Shown: positions 29,297 through 39,149 of the stretch, piece by piece
Position numbering within the stretch: position 1 is the first letter of the stretch
Layout: the number at the start of each line of letters is the position of its first letter
DNA from: Prochlorococcus sp. AG-347-J19
GTDB taxonomy: Bacteria; Cyanobacteriota; Cyanobacteriia; PCC-6307; Cyanobiaceae
Assembly (NCBI GenBank): GCA_003279015.1
Contig: QCBV01000001.1
Location: 1-64,000, forward strand
Direction: 5' to 3'
Length of the DNA stretch: 64,000 nucleotides
Position numbers and translations under genes: made by a program
Notes under the pieces: generated by a model
Told to the model about the DNA's origin: nothing
Seen by the model: the letters and a program-made list of their open reading frames with translations, nothing else
Database searches by the model: none

Positions 29297-31093
29297 TTAT
29301 TCATCAATTGTTATTTCAATATCTAATTCTTTTAATTGTGATTCAGAGACATTTGAAGGCGCATTTGTGAGAAGACATTTTGCTTGTTGATTTTTTGGAA
29401 AAGCAATTGTTTCTCTGATTGAATCTGCACCAATGATAAGCATGGTAATACGATCTAATCCAAACGCTATTCCACCATGAGGAGGAGCACCCATTTCTAG
29501 TGCTTCTATTAAAAATCCAAATTTTTCATCAATCTCTTTATCAGTAAGTCCTACCGTTTTCAGAACCTCTCTTTGTAAGTTTGCTTCATGAATACGTAAA
29601 GAGCCACCTCCTAACTCCAATCCATTAAGAACTAAGTCATAAGCATTTGCTGTAGAGCTCTCAATTTCTTTTTTCAAGTTTTCAGAATCTTTAGATTTTA
29701 TATTTTTTGGAGAGCAAAAAGGATGATGTAAAGCTTCATATCTATTTTCCTCCTCATTTCTCTCAAACATCGGGAAGTCAGTTACCCATAAGAAATTCCA
29801 TTTACTTTTATCAATGAGATTTAAGTCTTTTGCGATATATTGTCTAACCTTATCCAAGGACTGATTTACAATTTGTTTATCTCCAGCTCCTAAGAGGATT
29901 AAGTCTCCATCTTTTGCTTCTGTGATTTTTAAAATATCAGCTACATGTCCTTCCCTTAAATTATTTTTAATTGCCCCAATAGTCTCAAGTTCATCTCCTT
30001 TAACCCTTATAAAGGCCAAACCACCAGCTCCAGCATCTTGAGCTACTTGGAAGATGTCACCTCCTGGTTTTATTCTTACGTTGCTAATACTTGAATTACC
30101 TCCTTTGACTGTTATGGATTTTATATAACCTCCAGACTTAATTGCCTTGGTGAAAATATTAAATCCAATATCACCTAATACTCCTCCTAAATCTTTTAAT
30201 AACATTTGATATCTAGTATCTGGTCTATCAGTGCCATAATTATCCATTGCTGCTTGCCATGACATTCTTGGAAAAGCATTATTAAAATCAATACTTAACA
30301 CTTCTTTCCAAATTTTTTTTATGAGACTTTCATTAAAAGAAATTATTTCTTCTTCACTAATAAAGCTCATCTCAATATCTAATTGAGTAAACTCTGGCTG
30401 TCTATCAGCCCTTAAGTCTTCATCACGGAAACATTTTGCGATTTGATAATACTTGTCCAGTCCTCCAACCATTAAAAGTTGTTTAAATAGTTGTGGGGAT
30501 TGAGGTAAAGCAAAAAATTCTCCATTTGAAAGACGTGCGGGAACAAGAAAATCGCGAGCGCCTTCTGGAGTTGACTTTGTAAGTAAGGGGGTCTCTACTT
30601 CTGTAAATCCAAAATTATCAAGAAATTCTCTTGCAACTTTAATAATCTTATGTCTTGTTTTTAAATTTTCTAGTAATTTTCCCCTCCTTAAATCAAGGTA
30701 TCTATATTTTAATCTGAGTTCCTCTTTTGTATTTTCATAATCATGTATAGACACTGGAAAAGGTAAGTTTTTTTTTATTTGGTTGAGAATTTGCAAATCT
30801 TTAACCTTAAGCTCTAACTCTCCAGTACTTAAATTTGTATTTATGGAATCTTTGGGCCTTTCATTAATAATTCCGCTAACCATTATTACTGTCTCATTTC
30901 TTAGAGTTTCTGCCTGTTTAAATAGATCTGCACCATCATCGGGGTTAATTGTTATTTGTAGGAATCCACTATGGTCTCTTAAATCAATAAAAATTACACC
31001 ACCATGATCTCTTCTCCTATCTACCCATCCGCATAAATTAACTAATTTACCAATATCTGTATTATTGAGTTCTTCGCAAATTTTGTTTCTCAT
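29297..31093 (-). CDS. aspS: Aspartyl-tRNA synthetase
   Basis: This class II synthetase charges tRNA-Asp. At 598 residues it is the bacterial form, with an N-terminal OB fold ([19 protein letters not shown]), class II motif 2 ([21 protein letters not shown]), a GAD insertion domain around residues 310-410, and motif 3 ([13 protein letters not shown]). Whether it is discriminating or also charges tRNA-Asn cannot be judged from motifs alone. Confidence 0.97.
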   Translation of the reverse strand: MRNKICEELNNTDIGKLVNLCGWVDRRRDHGGVIFIDLRDHSGFLQITINPDDGADLFKQAETLRNETVIMVSGIINERPKDSINTNLSTGELELKVKDLQILNQIKKNLPFPVSIHDYENTKEELRLKYRYLDLRRGKLLENLKTRHKIIKVAREFLDNFGFTEVETPLLTKSTPEGARDFLVPARLSNGEFFALPQSPQLFKQLLMVGGLDKYYQIAKCFRDEDLRADRQPEFTQLDIEMSFISEEEIISFNESLIKKIWKEVLSIDFNNAFPRMSWQAAMDNYGTDRPDTRYQMLLKDLGGVLGDIGFNIFTKAIKSGGYIKSITVKGGNSSISNVRIKPGGDIFQVAQDAGAGGLAFIRVKGDELETIGAIKNNLREGHVADILKITEAKDGDLILLGAGDKQIVNQSLDKVRQYIAKDLNLIDKSKWNFLWVTDFPMFERNEEENRYEALHHPFCSPKNIKSKDSENLKKEIESSTANAYDLVLNGLELGGGSLRIHEANLQREVLKTVGLTDKEIDEKFGFLIEALEMGAPPHGGIAFGLDRITMLIIGADSIRETIAFPKNQQAKCLLTNAPSNVSESQLKELDIEITIDE

Positions 31094-31148
31094 CTAAGTA
31101 TGATTTATTTATCAATAACTTATAATAATTCTTTAAGGGTAAATTTAG

Positions 31149-32261
31149 TTAATAAATTTTTTTATAAAACGCTCTTTTTGTTATAACCCCTTTGAATTTT
31201 TTGCCTCTTATTAATATTTGAACTTCATTATTTATAAAGGCATGCGAAATATTGATGTATGCAAAAGCTATAGCTTGTTGTTTAGTTGGAGACCAACTGC
31301 CGCTTGTGATACTCCCAATATTTTCTTCACCTTTAAGTACTGCGCAACCTTTTCTTCCTATTGCTTTACCCTCTATAGAGAGACCAACTAACTTTTTTTG
31401 AATGCCTAATCTTGACTGCTCTTCAAGAAATCTTCTTCCAAAGAATTCATGATTATTTTCTAGATGTACTAGCCAGCCCAAACCTGCTTCATATGGAGAA
31501 GTTTCTTCATTTATGTCTTGACCATAAAGATGCATGCCTGCTTCAAGTCTAAGAGTATCTCTAGCTCCTAAACCACAAGGTGCAACATTTTTGGAAATTG
31601 AGAAATCCCATAAATTAATTGCTGCTTTTTTAGATAAAAGTATTTCTAGACCATTTTCCCCTGTATAGCCTGTCTTTGAAAAGAAAATTTTTTCTTTAGG
31701 CGAAATATGTTCAAAAATTTTATATTCGCATCCAAAGTTAGGGATATATGAGATCGAAGATTCAATCCATTCTTCAAATAAATCGAATGAGTTTTTTCCC
31801 TGTAGTGCTAAAAGTACTTTATCTTTTTTAAAGTTTGTTATCGAAATTTCAGTCATATCTAAATTATTTTTTATCCACTGAAAATCTTCTTCATATCTAC
31901 TTGCATTAACTATTAACAATAATTCTGACATGTCATTTTCTTGTATACCAAGGTCATAAATTATTAAGTCATCTATTATTCCTCCTTTATCATTGAGCAT
32001 TACTGTATAAAGCCCCTGACCTTCAGAAAAGGAGTATAAATTGGTAGGAAACAGTTTTTGAATATAATCCTTTGGATTGATTCCCTTGATAGAAATCACA
32101 CCCATGTGAGAAATATCAAATAATCCTGCTGAAGATCTAACTGATTCATGCTCTTTAATTAATCCTGAAAATGATATGGGCATTTCCCAACCTGCAAAAT
32201 CCACTAATTTTGCATTTGATTCAACATATTTTGAATAAAGAGGACTTTTTAGCAAATCCAT
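31149..32261 (-). CDS. gcvT: Glycine cleavage system T protein (aminomethyltransferase)
   Basis: GcvT releases ammonia from aminomethyl-lipoyl-GcvH and passes the one-carbon unit to THF. The 370-residue protein shows [13 protein letters not shown] near residue 21, [14 protein letters not shown], a folate-binding [14 protein letters not shown] and [16 protein letters not shown], and C-terminal [10 protein letters not shown]. It sits 19 kb from gcvH-gcvP, after speB (50 bp gap), so the complex is encoded at two loci here; the L subunit is not in the window. Confidence 0.95.
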   Translation of the reverse strand: MDLLKSPLYSKYVESNAKLVDFAGWEMPISFSGLIKEHESVRSSAGLFDISHMGVISIKGINPKDYIQKLFPTNLYSFSEGQGLYTVMLNDKGGIIDDLIIYDLGIQENDMSELLLIVNASRYEEDFQWIKNNLDMTEISITNFKKDKVLLALQGKNSFDLFEEWIESSISYIPNFGCEYKIFEHISPKEKIFFSKTGYTGENGLEILLSKKAAINLWDFSISKNVAPCGLGARDTLRLEAGMHLYGQDINEETSPYEAGLGWLVHLENNHEFFGRRFLEEQSRLGIQKKLVGLSIEGKAIGRKGCAVLKGEENIGSITSGSWSPTKQQAIAFAYINISHAFINNEVQILIRGKKFKGVITKRAFYKKIY

Positions 32262-32311
32262 GAAATATTTAGTTTGTATTTATTATTTTTACACTGTAGT
32301 TTAGAAATTTT

Positions 32312-33193
32312 TTATTGCATATTTTCCAATGACAAAATTAAGCTTCTAAGTACTTTGGCTGCAACTATGCTGCTTACTCCGCTTTTATCAATTTCTGGAG
32401 ATAATTCCACAATATCTGAAGCCACAATTCTAAGGTCTTTTAAAGTTTTCAGTATTTCTTCAAAATCATTCCAAAAAAATCCTCCCGGTTCTGGAGTGCC
32501 CGTCCCTGCTAATAAACTAGGATCAAACCAATCTAAATCTATTGTTAAATAGATTGGGGACTTAGCGTATGGCAGAAGAGCTTGTTTTAACTCATGTGCA
32601 TTTCCACCTGGACAAAAGTTAACTAATTGGTTGTTGTTATGCATAATTTTAAATTCTTCCTTAGTCCCACTTCTAATTCCTACTTGCAAAATTTTCTTTT
32701 CAGGCAGCACTTCTAAGCATCTTTTCATAGTACAAGCATGACTATGTTCATTTCCTATATATGATTCTCTTAAATCTGCATGAGCATCAAGTTGAACCAA
32801 TATCAAATCTGGATATTTTTTTACTAATGCTTCAATCGCACCTCTTGTAATAGAGTGTTCGCCTCCAAGAATAATAGGACTAAGGCGCTTACTAATTAAA
32901 TAATTTGTTGCTGATTTAACCGATTCAATAACGGACTGTGAGTCATTTTTATCAATTAGTATTGATCCAAAATCAACATACATAATATCCTCTAAGTCTT
33001 TTTTTATTTTTGGACAATATGTTTCTAGACAAGAACTGACTTGTCTTATTGCTTCTGGACCAAATCTTGCTCCTGGTTTAAACGAACATGTCCCGTCATA
33101 ATTAACTCCAAATATACCAATTGAGCAATTCTCAGGACTTCTTTTTGCACCCATATAAATTGCATTTTCGTTATCAAATAAATTTTTTGTCAT
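32312..33193 (-). CDS. speB: Agmatinase / ureohydrolase
   Basis: SpeB hydrolyses agmatine to putrescine and urea. The 293-residue ureohydrolase carries the dinuclear manganese ligands in ILGGEHSITRGA, VQLDAHADLR, HSHACTMKR and LTIDLDWFDPSLLAGTGTPEPGG. Arginase, guanidinobutyrase and agmatinase share these motifs; immediate linkage to speE (1 bp gap) supports a polyamine role. The lower end of the gene lies 50 bp before gcvT. Confidence 0.88.
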   Translation of the reverse strand: MTKNLFDNENAIYMGAKRSPENCSIGIFGVNYDGTCSFKPGARFGPEAIRQVSSCLETYCPKIKKDLEDIMYVDFGSILIDKNDSQSVIESVKSATNYLISKRLSPIILGGEHSITRGAIEALVKKYPDLILVQLDAHADLRESYIGNEHSHACTMKRCLEVLPEKKILQVGIRSGTKEEFKIMHNNNQLVNFCPGGNAHELKQALLPYAKSPIYLTIDLDWFDPSLLAGTGTPEPGGFFWNDFEEILKTLKDLRIVASDIVELSPEIDKSGVSSIVAAKVLRSLILSLENMQ

Positions 33194-33194
33194 C

Positions 33195-34046
33195 TTATGA
33201 ATCTAGTTCTTTTAAAATTTTATTTGGAATCATTTTGAATGCTGCATTTTGAAAATTTAAATTCCAAATTTCACATCCTTTTTCTATTTTTACGACTTCA
33301 TCATAATTTTGCTTTGATAAATTTAGATCTTCTGAAGAAGCAAATGTCCAACTCCAAATCCCGCTTGGATATATAGGTACAAAGGAATACATAGTTTCAG
33401 AAACTTTAAATATATTTTTTAAGGTTTTCAAAATACTTATGTGAATATTTTTGAAGGATTCAGGAGATTCGCTTTGCGTTGCTAATATCCCCCTTGGTGT
33501 AAGTATTCTTTTACATTCTTTATAAAATGAATCTGAAAATAATAAATTTGAAAATTCTGAGGGATCTGAACAATCTATAAATATAACGTCGTAAAAATTA
33601 TCTCTTGTTTTTTTTACCCATTTAACACCATCATCAACATGAATTTCTAATCTTTTGTCATTCCATGCTTCGCCTCCAATTTCTTTTAAAAATTTTTTAG
33701 ATATTTTGATTACCTCCTCATCAATTTCAACTAAATCAATTGTTGATATTTGAGAATATTTAACGCATTCTCTTACAGTACCTCCGTCACCACCTCCAAT
33801 AATTAGTACATTAGATTTTTTGTCAATGTTACTTAGTGCAGGATGCACAAGACACTCATGATAATATTTCTCGTCTTTTAATGATGTCATCCAGCAACCA
33901 TCTAACATTAAAGCTTTACCATAATATTCATTTTCAATAACAATAATTTCTTGATATTTTGAGGTTTTTTTAATAAGAATTTTCCCATTTAGGCCTAATC
34001 TTGAGCCTTTATGATATTCATCTATCCATGTAGTAATATTTGTCAT
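33195..34046 (-). CDS. speE: Polyamine aminopropyltransferase (spermidine synthase)
   Basis: SpeE transfers the aminopropyl group of decarboxylated SAM to putrescine. The 283-residue protein has an N-terminal beta hairpin domain (YGKALMLDGCWMTSLKDEKYYHECLVHPAL), the SAM-family loop VLIIGGGDGGTVRE with acidic VEIDEEV, and the catalytic Asp in VIFIDCSDPSEF. It starts with a 4-bp overlap of mazG and ends 1 bp before speB, so it is tightly co-organised. Confidence 0.94.
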   Translation of the reverse strand: MTNITTWIDEYHKGSRLGLNGKILIKKTSKYQEIIVIENEYYGKALMLDGCWMTSLKDEKYYHECLVHPALSNIDKKSNVLIIGGGDGGTVRECVKYSQISTIDLVEIDEEVIKISKKFLKEIGGEAWNDKRLEIHVDDGVKWVKKTRDNFYDVIFIDCSDPSEFSNLLFSDSFYKECKRILTPRGILATQSESPESFKNIHISILKTLKNIFKVSETMYSFVPIYPSGIWSWTFASSEDLNLSKQNYDEVVKIEKGCEIWNLNFQNAAFKMIPNKILKELDS

Positions 34047-34897
34047 TTGCTTTTAGGAATTTTTCTCGCCAGTTTTTGTTTGGCTATTTGCCAAAGCCTT
34101 TGAAAGTCTTTAGGAGTTTGTTTTTTAATATTATCTCCTGCATGCTCTTCGACGATTGAAAATCTTTCTAAAAATTTTATATTAGTTTTTTGAAGAGCTG
34201 ATTCAGGATTGATCTTTAAAAAGTTTGAGAGATTAAGAAGGGTAAAGTAAATATCGCCAAATTCATTTTTTATCTCTGAATTATTTTTACTTTTAATTGC
34301 TTCCTTTAATTCATTAATCTCTTCTTCTAGCTTTTTAAAAATCTCATCAGTACTTTCCCACTTGAAACCATTTTCTTTAACAACATTTGTGATTTTATCT
34401 GTTCCAACCGTTGGCGGTAAATTTTTAATTTTCAAATTTAAATTTCTACTAATTGAAGATTTCATATGCGGTGCTTCTTTTTCTAAGTTTTTTATATTTT
34501 CCCAAATCTGTTGTGATTTTTTTAATGATACTTTTTCTTTTTTGTTAAAAATATATGGATGTCTATTAATAATTTTCTTGTTTAAATTTTTTATAACATC
34601 ATTTAGTGCAAATTCTTTTTCTTCGTAACCGATTTCAGCATGAAGCATTACTTGTAATAAAAGATCTCCTAATTCCTCACATATGTTATCTGCATTTTTT
34701 TCATATATCGCATCTATGAATTCATTACTTTCTTCATATAAAAATGGGATCAACGATATATGAGACTGTATTTTCTGCCATGGGCAGCCCCAAGTTTTAT
34801 CTTTTAATGCTTTGATATTAGATATTAAGATTTTAAAACTGTTTATAGTCTCTAAATCGGAATTGTTTTTCAATTTATATCTATTGTTTGAGGACAT
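34043..34897 (-). CDS. mazG: Nucleoside triphosphate pyrophosphohydrolase MazG
   Basis: MazG converts NTPs to NMPs and pyrophosphate, cleansing non-canonical nucleotides or tuning ppGpp-related pools. The 284-residue protein is the two-domain form: domain 1 with WGCPWQKIQSHISLIPFLYEES and CEELGDLLLQVMLHAEIGYE, and domain 2 with EEEINELKEAIKSK and FGDIYFTLLNLSNFL (ExxE-12-28-ExxD pattern). It heads the speE-speB-gcvT run. Marine cyanophages carry their own mazG, but this longer two-domain form looks like the cellular copy. Confidence 0.92.
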   Translation of the reverse strand: MSSNNRYKLKNNSDLETINSFKILISNIKALKDKTWGCPWQKIQSHISLIPFLYEESNEFIDAIYEKNADNICEELGDLLLQVMLHAEIGYEEKEFALNDVIKNLNKKIINRHPYIFNKKEKVSLKKSQQIWENIKNLEKEAPHMKSSISRNLNLKIKNLPPTVGTDKITNVVKENGFKWESTDEIFKKLEEEINELKEAIKSKNNSEIKNEFGDIYFTLLNLSNFLKINPESALQKTNIKFLERFSIVEEHAGDNIKKQTPKDFQRLWQIAKQKLARKIPKSK

Positions 34898-34995
34898 AGG
34901 ATATATTTTATTAATTAAATTTTGCCTTAATCATGAAATATTTAAATACTTAGTATAAATTTTTCAACTTCATCTATTAGAATGATTTATTATAA

Positions 34996-35067
<72 letters not shown>

Positions 35068-35082
35068 TTTATTTTTTTTCTA

Positions 35083-35424
35083 ATGACTGAGATCGTCAAT
35101 CTTTCAATCAGTCAAAGTGCTGCTTCAGAACTATCTAGGCAAGCTTCTTTTGGAGGTTCTCCAGGAGAAATGTCGATTGATTTGGTAGAGGATAAAAATT
35201 GTTCCGAAGGATGGATGCATATTAAATTAAGACCAGGTACATGTAATGGATCCCCTATTTCAAGAACTGAAGGAGTAACTTTATACGCGGATGTAAAAAA
35301 GTTTAATTTACTGAAAGATTTAAAATTAGATTATTACGGTGATTTGAGCGGTGGTGGATTTCTTATTTCAACACCAAAAAATGCAAAACGTTGTTCCTGT
35401 GGTTCTGGTTTCAAACTTTTGTAG
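35083..35424 (+). CDS. A-type iron-sulfur carrier (IscA/HesB-like)
   Basis: This 113-residue protein resembles A-type carriers that hand Fe-S clusters to target enzymes. It begins NLSISQSAASELSRQ, and has the three expected cysteines: C54 in RPGTCNGSP, and C104 and C106 in RCSCGSGF. The middle (GVTLYADVKKFNLLKDLKLDY, then DLSGGGFLIS) matches the conserved core. ATG 35083 is the true start; the open frame further upstream is tRNA. The first cysteine motif departs from the usual GGCSG, so it may be a divergent paralogue. Confidence 0.82.
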   Translation: MTEIVNLSISQSAASELSRQASFGGSPGEMSIDLVEDKNCSEGWMHIKLRPGTCNGSPISRTEGVTLYADVKKFNLLKDLKLDYYGDLSGGGFLISTPKNAKRCSCGSGFKLL

Positions 35425-35520
35425 AATGATTGTGTCTTTTTTGCAAACTAATATTATTTTCATTAATTGGCTGCTCTCAAGATAAAATAAATAAAAAGTT
35501 TATTGAAATAAAATTTGCAA

Positions 35521-38277
35521 ATGACAGAGATGAATGATCAATTATCTTTAGAGAATTATTCACCTTTTGAAGTAGAGAAAAAGTGGCAAGAAAAATGGGA
35601 AAGTCTAGAGGCGTTTAGTCCTAACCCTGAGGATGATGGGGAGCCTTTTTGTGTTGTTATTCCTCCACCAAATGTAACTGGATCTTTGCATATGGGGCAT
35701 GCATTTAATACGGCTTTGATAGATGTTGTAGTACGTTTTCAAAGACTTTTAGGTAAGAATGTTTTGTGTTTACCGGGAACTGATCATGCTTCAATAGCTG
35801 TTCAAACTATTCTCGAAAAACAATTAAAAAGTGAAGGCAAAACAAGCGAGGATATTGGAAGAGATGAATTTCTTAAAAGAGCATGGAACTGGAAAGAACA
35901 AAGTGGTGGAAGAATAGTTTCTCAATTAAAAAGGATAGGATATTCAGTTGATTGGACTAGAGAAAGATTTACTCTTGATCAAAAATTAAACGAAGCAGTT
36001 ATTGAGGCTTTTAATATTCTCTATAAAAAGAATTTAATTTATAGAGGCGAATATTTAGTTAATTGGTGCCCTGCATCTCAATCTGCTGTAAGTGATCTTG
36101 AAGTTGAAATGCAAGAAGTAAATGGTCATTTATGGCATTTTAAATACCCTTTAATTTCTGAAAGTGGTGAACAGTTAGATAAGTACTTAGAAGTTGCAAC
36201 AACAAGACCAGAAACTCTTTTGGGTGATACTGCTGTTGCAGTTAATCCTAATGATGATAGATATAAAGAATTTATTGGTGTCAAAGTAAAAGTCCCTTTC
36301 GTTGATAGAGAAATACCTATTATCGCTGATTCACATGTTGATAAAGATTTTGGTACGGGTTGTGTGAAGGTTACTCCAGCCCATGATCCAAATGATTTTG
36401 CAATAGGAAAAAGGCATAATTTAAAACAGATTAATGTAATGAACAAAGATGGAACTTTAAATATTAATGCAGGTATTTTTCAAAATTTAGATAGATATGA
36501 GGCTAGAAAGAAAATTATCAAAGAATTGGATAACTTAGGCCTTTTGACAAAGATAGAGGATTATAAACATACTGTTCCTTTTTCTGATAGAGGTAAGGTG
36601 CCAATTGAACCTTTATTGTCAACACAATGGTTTTTGAAAATGGATCATATATCACAAGGATGTCTTAATGAAATTGATTCTAAAAAACCATCGTTTATTC
36701 CTTCACGCTGGGAGAAAGTTTATAAGGATTGGTTAGAGAATATTAATGATTGGTGTATCAGTCGGCAATTGTGGTGGGGGCACCAAATACCAGCCTGGTA
36801 TGTTTTAGATGAATCTCAAGACTCAATAGAACAAAATACTCCATATATCGTTGCAAGAAATGAAGAGGATGCCTTAATCGAAGCTAATAAAAAATTTGGA
36901 TTAAATATTAAATTGGTTCGTGATAAAGATGTTTTAGATACATGGTTTTCAAGTGGTTTATGGCCCTTCTCAACCCTTGGTTGGCCAAATACAAATGATC
37001 CGGATTTTAAAAAATGGTATCCAAATAGTGTTCTTGTTACTGGTTTCGATATTATTTTCTTCTGGGTGGCCAGAATGACAATGATGGGGAATACTTTTAC
37101 AAATAATATTCCTTTTAAGGATGTTTATATTCATGGTCTAGTTCGAGATGAAAATAATAAAAAAATGAGTAAAAGTTCAGGTAATGGTATTGATCCAATA
37201 CTATTAATTGATAAATATGGTTCTGATGCTTTACGATTCGCTTTAATTAGAGAAGTTGCAGGAGCTGGACAAGATATCCGGCTTGATTTTGATAGGAAAA
37301 AAGATACGTCTTCAACTGTTGAAGCTTCAAGAAATTTTGCAAATAAATTATGGAATGCAACTAAATTTGTGTTAATCAACAAAACTTCTAATAATAATTT
37401 TTCGCTTAATGAGAGTGATGAAACTTCTTTAGAGTTATGTGACAAGTGGATTTTATCGAAATTGAATCAGGTAAATATAAAAGTCGCTGCTTTGTTGAAA
37501 GAATATAAATTGGGAGAATCTGCGAAACTTTTATATGAATTTACGTGGAATGATTTTTGCGACTGGTATGTAGAATTTGCTAAACAAAGGTTTAATAATA
37601 AAGAGACTAAAAATAGACAAATATCTGAAAAAGTTTTAATAAAAGTGCTCAATGATATTTTGGTAATGATGCATCCTTTTATGCCGCACATTACTGAGGA
37701 ACTTTGGCATGTGCTGCAACTAAAACCAGATAATGCATTATTATCTCTTCAAAAATGGCCAATTCACGAAAATAAATTTGTTGATAATAAGCTTGATAAT
37801 TCCTTTCAGCAACTCTTTGAAATTATTAGGCTGATTAGAAATTTGAGAGCTGAATTAGGCCTTAAGCCATCAGAAAAAGGTCCTGTATATTTAATTTCAG
37901 ACAATGATGAATTGATTGATTTTTTAAAAACTTTAGTTGATGATATTCAATCCTTAACTAAATCTTCTGAAGTATTTATTTTTAAAACTAATGCTGTTGA
38001 TAAAAAGGAGTTTGCTAAATCTTTTTCCGGGATAATTAGTGATTTAGAGGTTTACTTACCTTTTCAGGATTTTGTAAATATAGATGCATTAAAGGAAAGG
38101 TTAACCAAGGATTTAAAAAAGGTGAATATTGAATTAGAAAATTTAAATAAGAGATTATCTAATAAAAATTTCATTGATAAGGCTCCAAAAGATATTGTTG
38201 ACGAATGCAGATTTAAATTAAATGAGGGTTCCGTACAAAAGGTAAGAATTACTAAAAAACTCGAACTTTTGAATTGA
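35521..38277 (+). CDS. valS: Valyl-tRNA synthetase
   Basis: This class I synthetase charges tRNA-Val. The 918-residue protein has the HIGH-type motif PPPNVTGSLHMGHAFN near residue 45, the CP1 editing domain with ATTRPETLLGDTAVAVNP, DTWFSSGLWPFSTLGWP, the KMSKS-type NKKMSKSSGNGIDP, an anticodon-binding helical domain and a C-terminal coiled-coil arm rich in Lys and Glu. The frame is open to TTG 35515, but ATG 35521 is preferred. A cognate tRNA-Val gene lies just upstream. Confidence 0.97.
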   Translation: MTEMNDQLSLENYSPFEVEKKWQEKWESLEAFSPNPEDDGEPFCVVIPPPNVTGSLHMGHAFNTALIDVVVRFQRLLGKNVLCLPGTDHASIAVQTILEKQLKSEGKTSEDIGRDEFLKRAWNWKEQSGGRIVSQLKRIGYSVDWTRERFTLDQKLNEAVIEAFNILYKKNLIYRGEYLVNWCPASQSAVSDLEVEMQEVNGHLWHFKYPLISESGEQLDKYLEVATTRPETLLGDTAVAVNPNDDRYKEFIGVKVKVPFVDREIPIIADSHVDKDFGTGCVKVTPAHDPNDFAIGKRHNLKQINVMNKDGTLNINAGIFQNLDRYEARKKIIKELDNLGLLTKIEDYKHTVPFSDRGKVPIEPLLSTQWFLKMDHISQGCLNEIDSKKPSFIPSRWEKVYKDWLENINDWCISRQLWWGHQIPAWYVLDESQDSIEQNTPYIVARNEEDALIEANKKFGLNIKLVRDKDVLDTWFSSGLWPFSTLGWPNTNDPDFKKWYPNSVLVTGFDIIFFWVARMTMMGNTFTNNIPFKDVYIHGLVRDENNKKMSKSSGNGIDPILLIDKYGSDALRFALIREVAGAGQDIRLDFDRKKDTSSTVEASRNFANKLWNATKFVLINKTSNNNFSLNESDETSLELCDKWILSKLNQVNIKVAALLKEYKLGESAKLLYEFTWNDFCDWYVEFAKQRFNNKETKNRQISEKVLIKVLNDILVMMHPFMPHITEELWHVLQLKPDNALLSLQKWPIHENKFVDNKLDNSFQQLFEIIRLIRNLRAELGLKPSEKGPVYLISDNDELIDFLKTLVDDIQSLTKSSEVFIFKTNAVDKKEFAKSFSGIISDLEVYLPFQDFVNIDALKERLTKDLKKVNIELENLNKRLSNKNFIDKAPKDIVDECRFKLNEGSVQKVRITKKLELLN

Positions 38278-38279
38278 GA

Positions 38280-38876
38280 ATGAATATATTTCTTGAAAAT
38301 ATTTATAATTTGTCTTTTTTTTTTAATACTGGTTTTGGGATCTTTTCGTTTGTTTGTATTTATATTTTAATTGTTTTATTAATACTTCCAGCCTCTTGGT
38401 TATCTTTATTATCAGGTTTTTTATATGGCTCATATTTAGGATCAATTATCGTTTTCATTTCTGCTTCCATAGGAGCATCAGTTGCTTTTTTTGTATCAAA
38501 ACGTTTTTTTGCAAAAAAGCTAAAAAATCTTTTTAGCCGTTATCCAAAATTAAGTGTCATGGAAAAAGTAGTAGAAAAAGGCGGACTTAAATTAATTTTT
38601 TTAGCAAGATTATCGCCGATATTTCCCTTTAGTATTCTTAATTATTTTTATGGTTTGAATAATGTTAAATTTAGAGATTTCGCTCTTGGTCTTATTGGAA
38701 TAATTCCAGGAACTTTTCTTTATTGCTCAATAGGTAGTTTGGCAAAAAGTATTCAGGAGTTAAAAAATGTGCAATCACCAAATAATTTATATATTACTAT
38801 CGTTGGAATTATTTCAACTTTTTTAGTTGTATATTTTTCAGCTAAATACTCCAGAGAATACTTCGAAAAATCTTAA
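38280..38876 (+). CDS. TVP38/TMEM64 (DedA-like, SNARE-associated) membrane protein
   Basis: About 198 residues with five to six hydrophobic segments. Signatures of the VTT/DedA superfamily are present: LPASWLSLLSGFLYGSYLGS, then FLARLSPIFPFSILNYFYGL (the R-x-x-P-x-x-P core) and GLIGIIPGTFLYCSIGSL. Members are linked to lipid scrambling or undecaprenyl-phosphate recycling; the function here is inferred. The start is ATG 38280, 2 nt after the valS stop, so it is probably read from the valS transcript. Confidence 0.85.
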   Translation: MNIFLENIYNLSFFFNTGFGIFSFVCIYILIVLLILPASWLSLLSGFLYGSYLGSIIVFISASIGASVAFFVSKRFFAKKLKNLFSRYPKLSVMEKVVEKGGLKLIFLARLSPIFPFSILNYFYGLNNVKFRDFALGLIGIIPGTFLYCSIGSLAKSIQELKNVQSPNNLYITIVGIISTFLVVYFSAKYSREYFEKS

Positions 38877-38880
38877 GAAT

Positions 38881-39033
38881 TTATTCTTTAATATTCCAAT
38901 CTCTAATTGATGCAATTAAGAAAAACCACAAAAGCCTTAATTTACCTAGTAAAGTTTTGTTGGCTTCTAATTCGATATATTTTGCCTGTCCACAAGGTGT
39001 TTTTATGAAGTTGAAAACTCTTTTCTTAGTCAT
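38881..39033 (-). CDS. Small protein, 50 aa, unknown
   Basis: A short ORF running from ATG 39033 to TAA 38881. It begins MTKKRVFNFIKTPCGQAKY and ends ASIRDWNIKE, with a hydrophobic patch LRLLWFFLIA near residues 32-41, so it could sit at a membrane surface. A GAGAG Shine-Dalgarno-like element lies 4 nt before the start, and a palindrome with Fur-box character lies 17 bp upstream. It fills the 273-bp gap between the DedA-like gene and the DNA ligase. Family unknown; the gene call rests on start context and gap-filling. Confidence 0.5.
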   Translation of the reverse strand: MTKKRVFNFIKTPCGQAKYIELEANKTLLGKLRLLWFFLIASIRDWNIKE

Positions 39034-39049
39034 AAGTCTCTCAAAAAGT

Positions 39050-39068
39050 CCTGATAATTATCATTATA
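39050..39068 (-). promoter_or_regulatory. Candidate Fur-like box / palindromic operator
   Basis: The stretch includes the perfect palindrome TGATAATTATCA (39052-39063) continued by TTATA. Against the classical 19-bp Fur box it matches about 14 positions, including ten in a row. It lies 17 bp upstream of the 50-residue ORF. In DNA this AT-rich such matches arise by chance fairly often, so this is a suggestion only. Confidence 0.3.
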
Positions 39069-39149
39069 TTTTATAGCTAAGATTTTTATTTTTTTATTTA
39101 AAAACCACATTTTTCTTTGACTACTTTGTTCAATATTATTTTTTAAAAT

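Noticed and set aside
32262-32311. Glycine riboswitch ahead of gcvT
   Set aside because: The spacer is only 50 bp, too short for either aptamer, and gcvH is 2 bp from its upstream gene.
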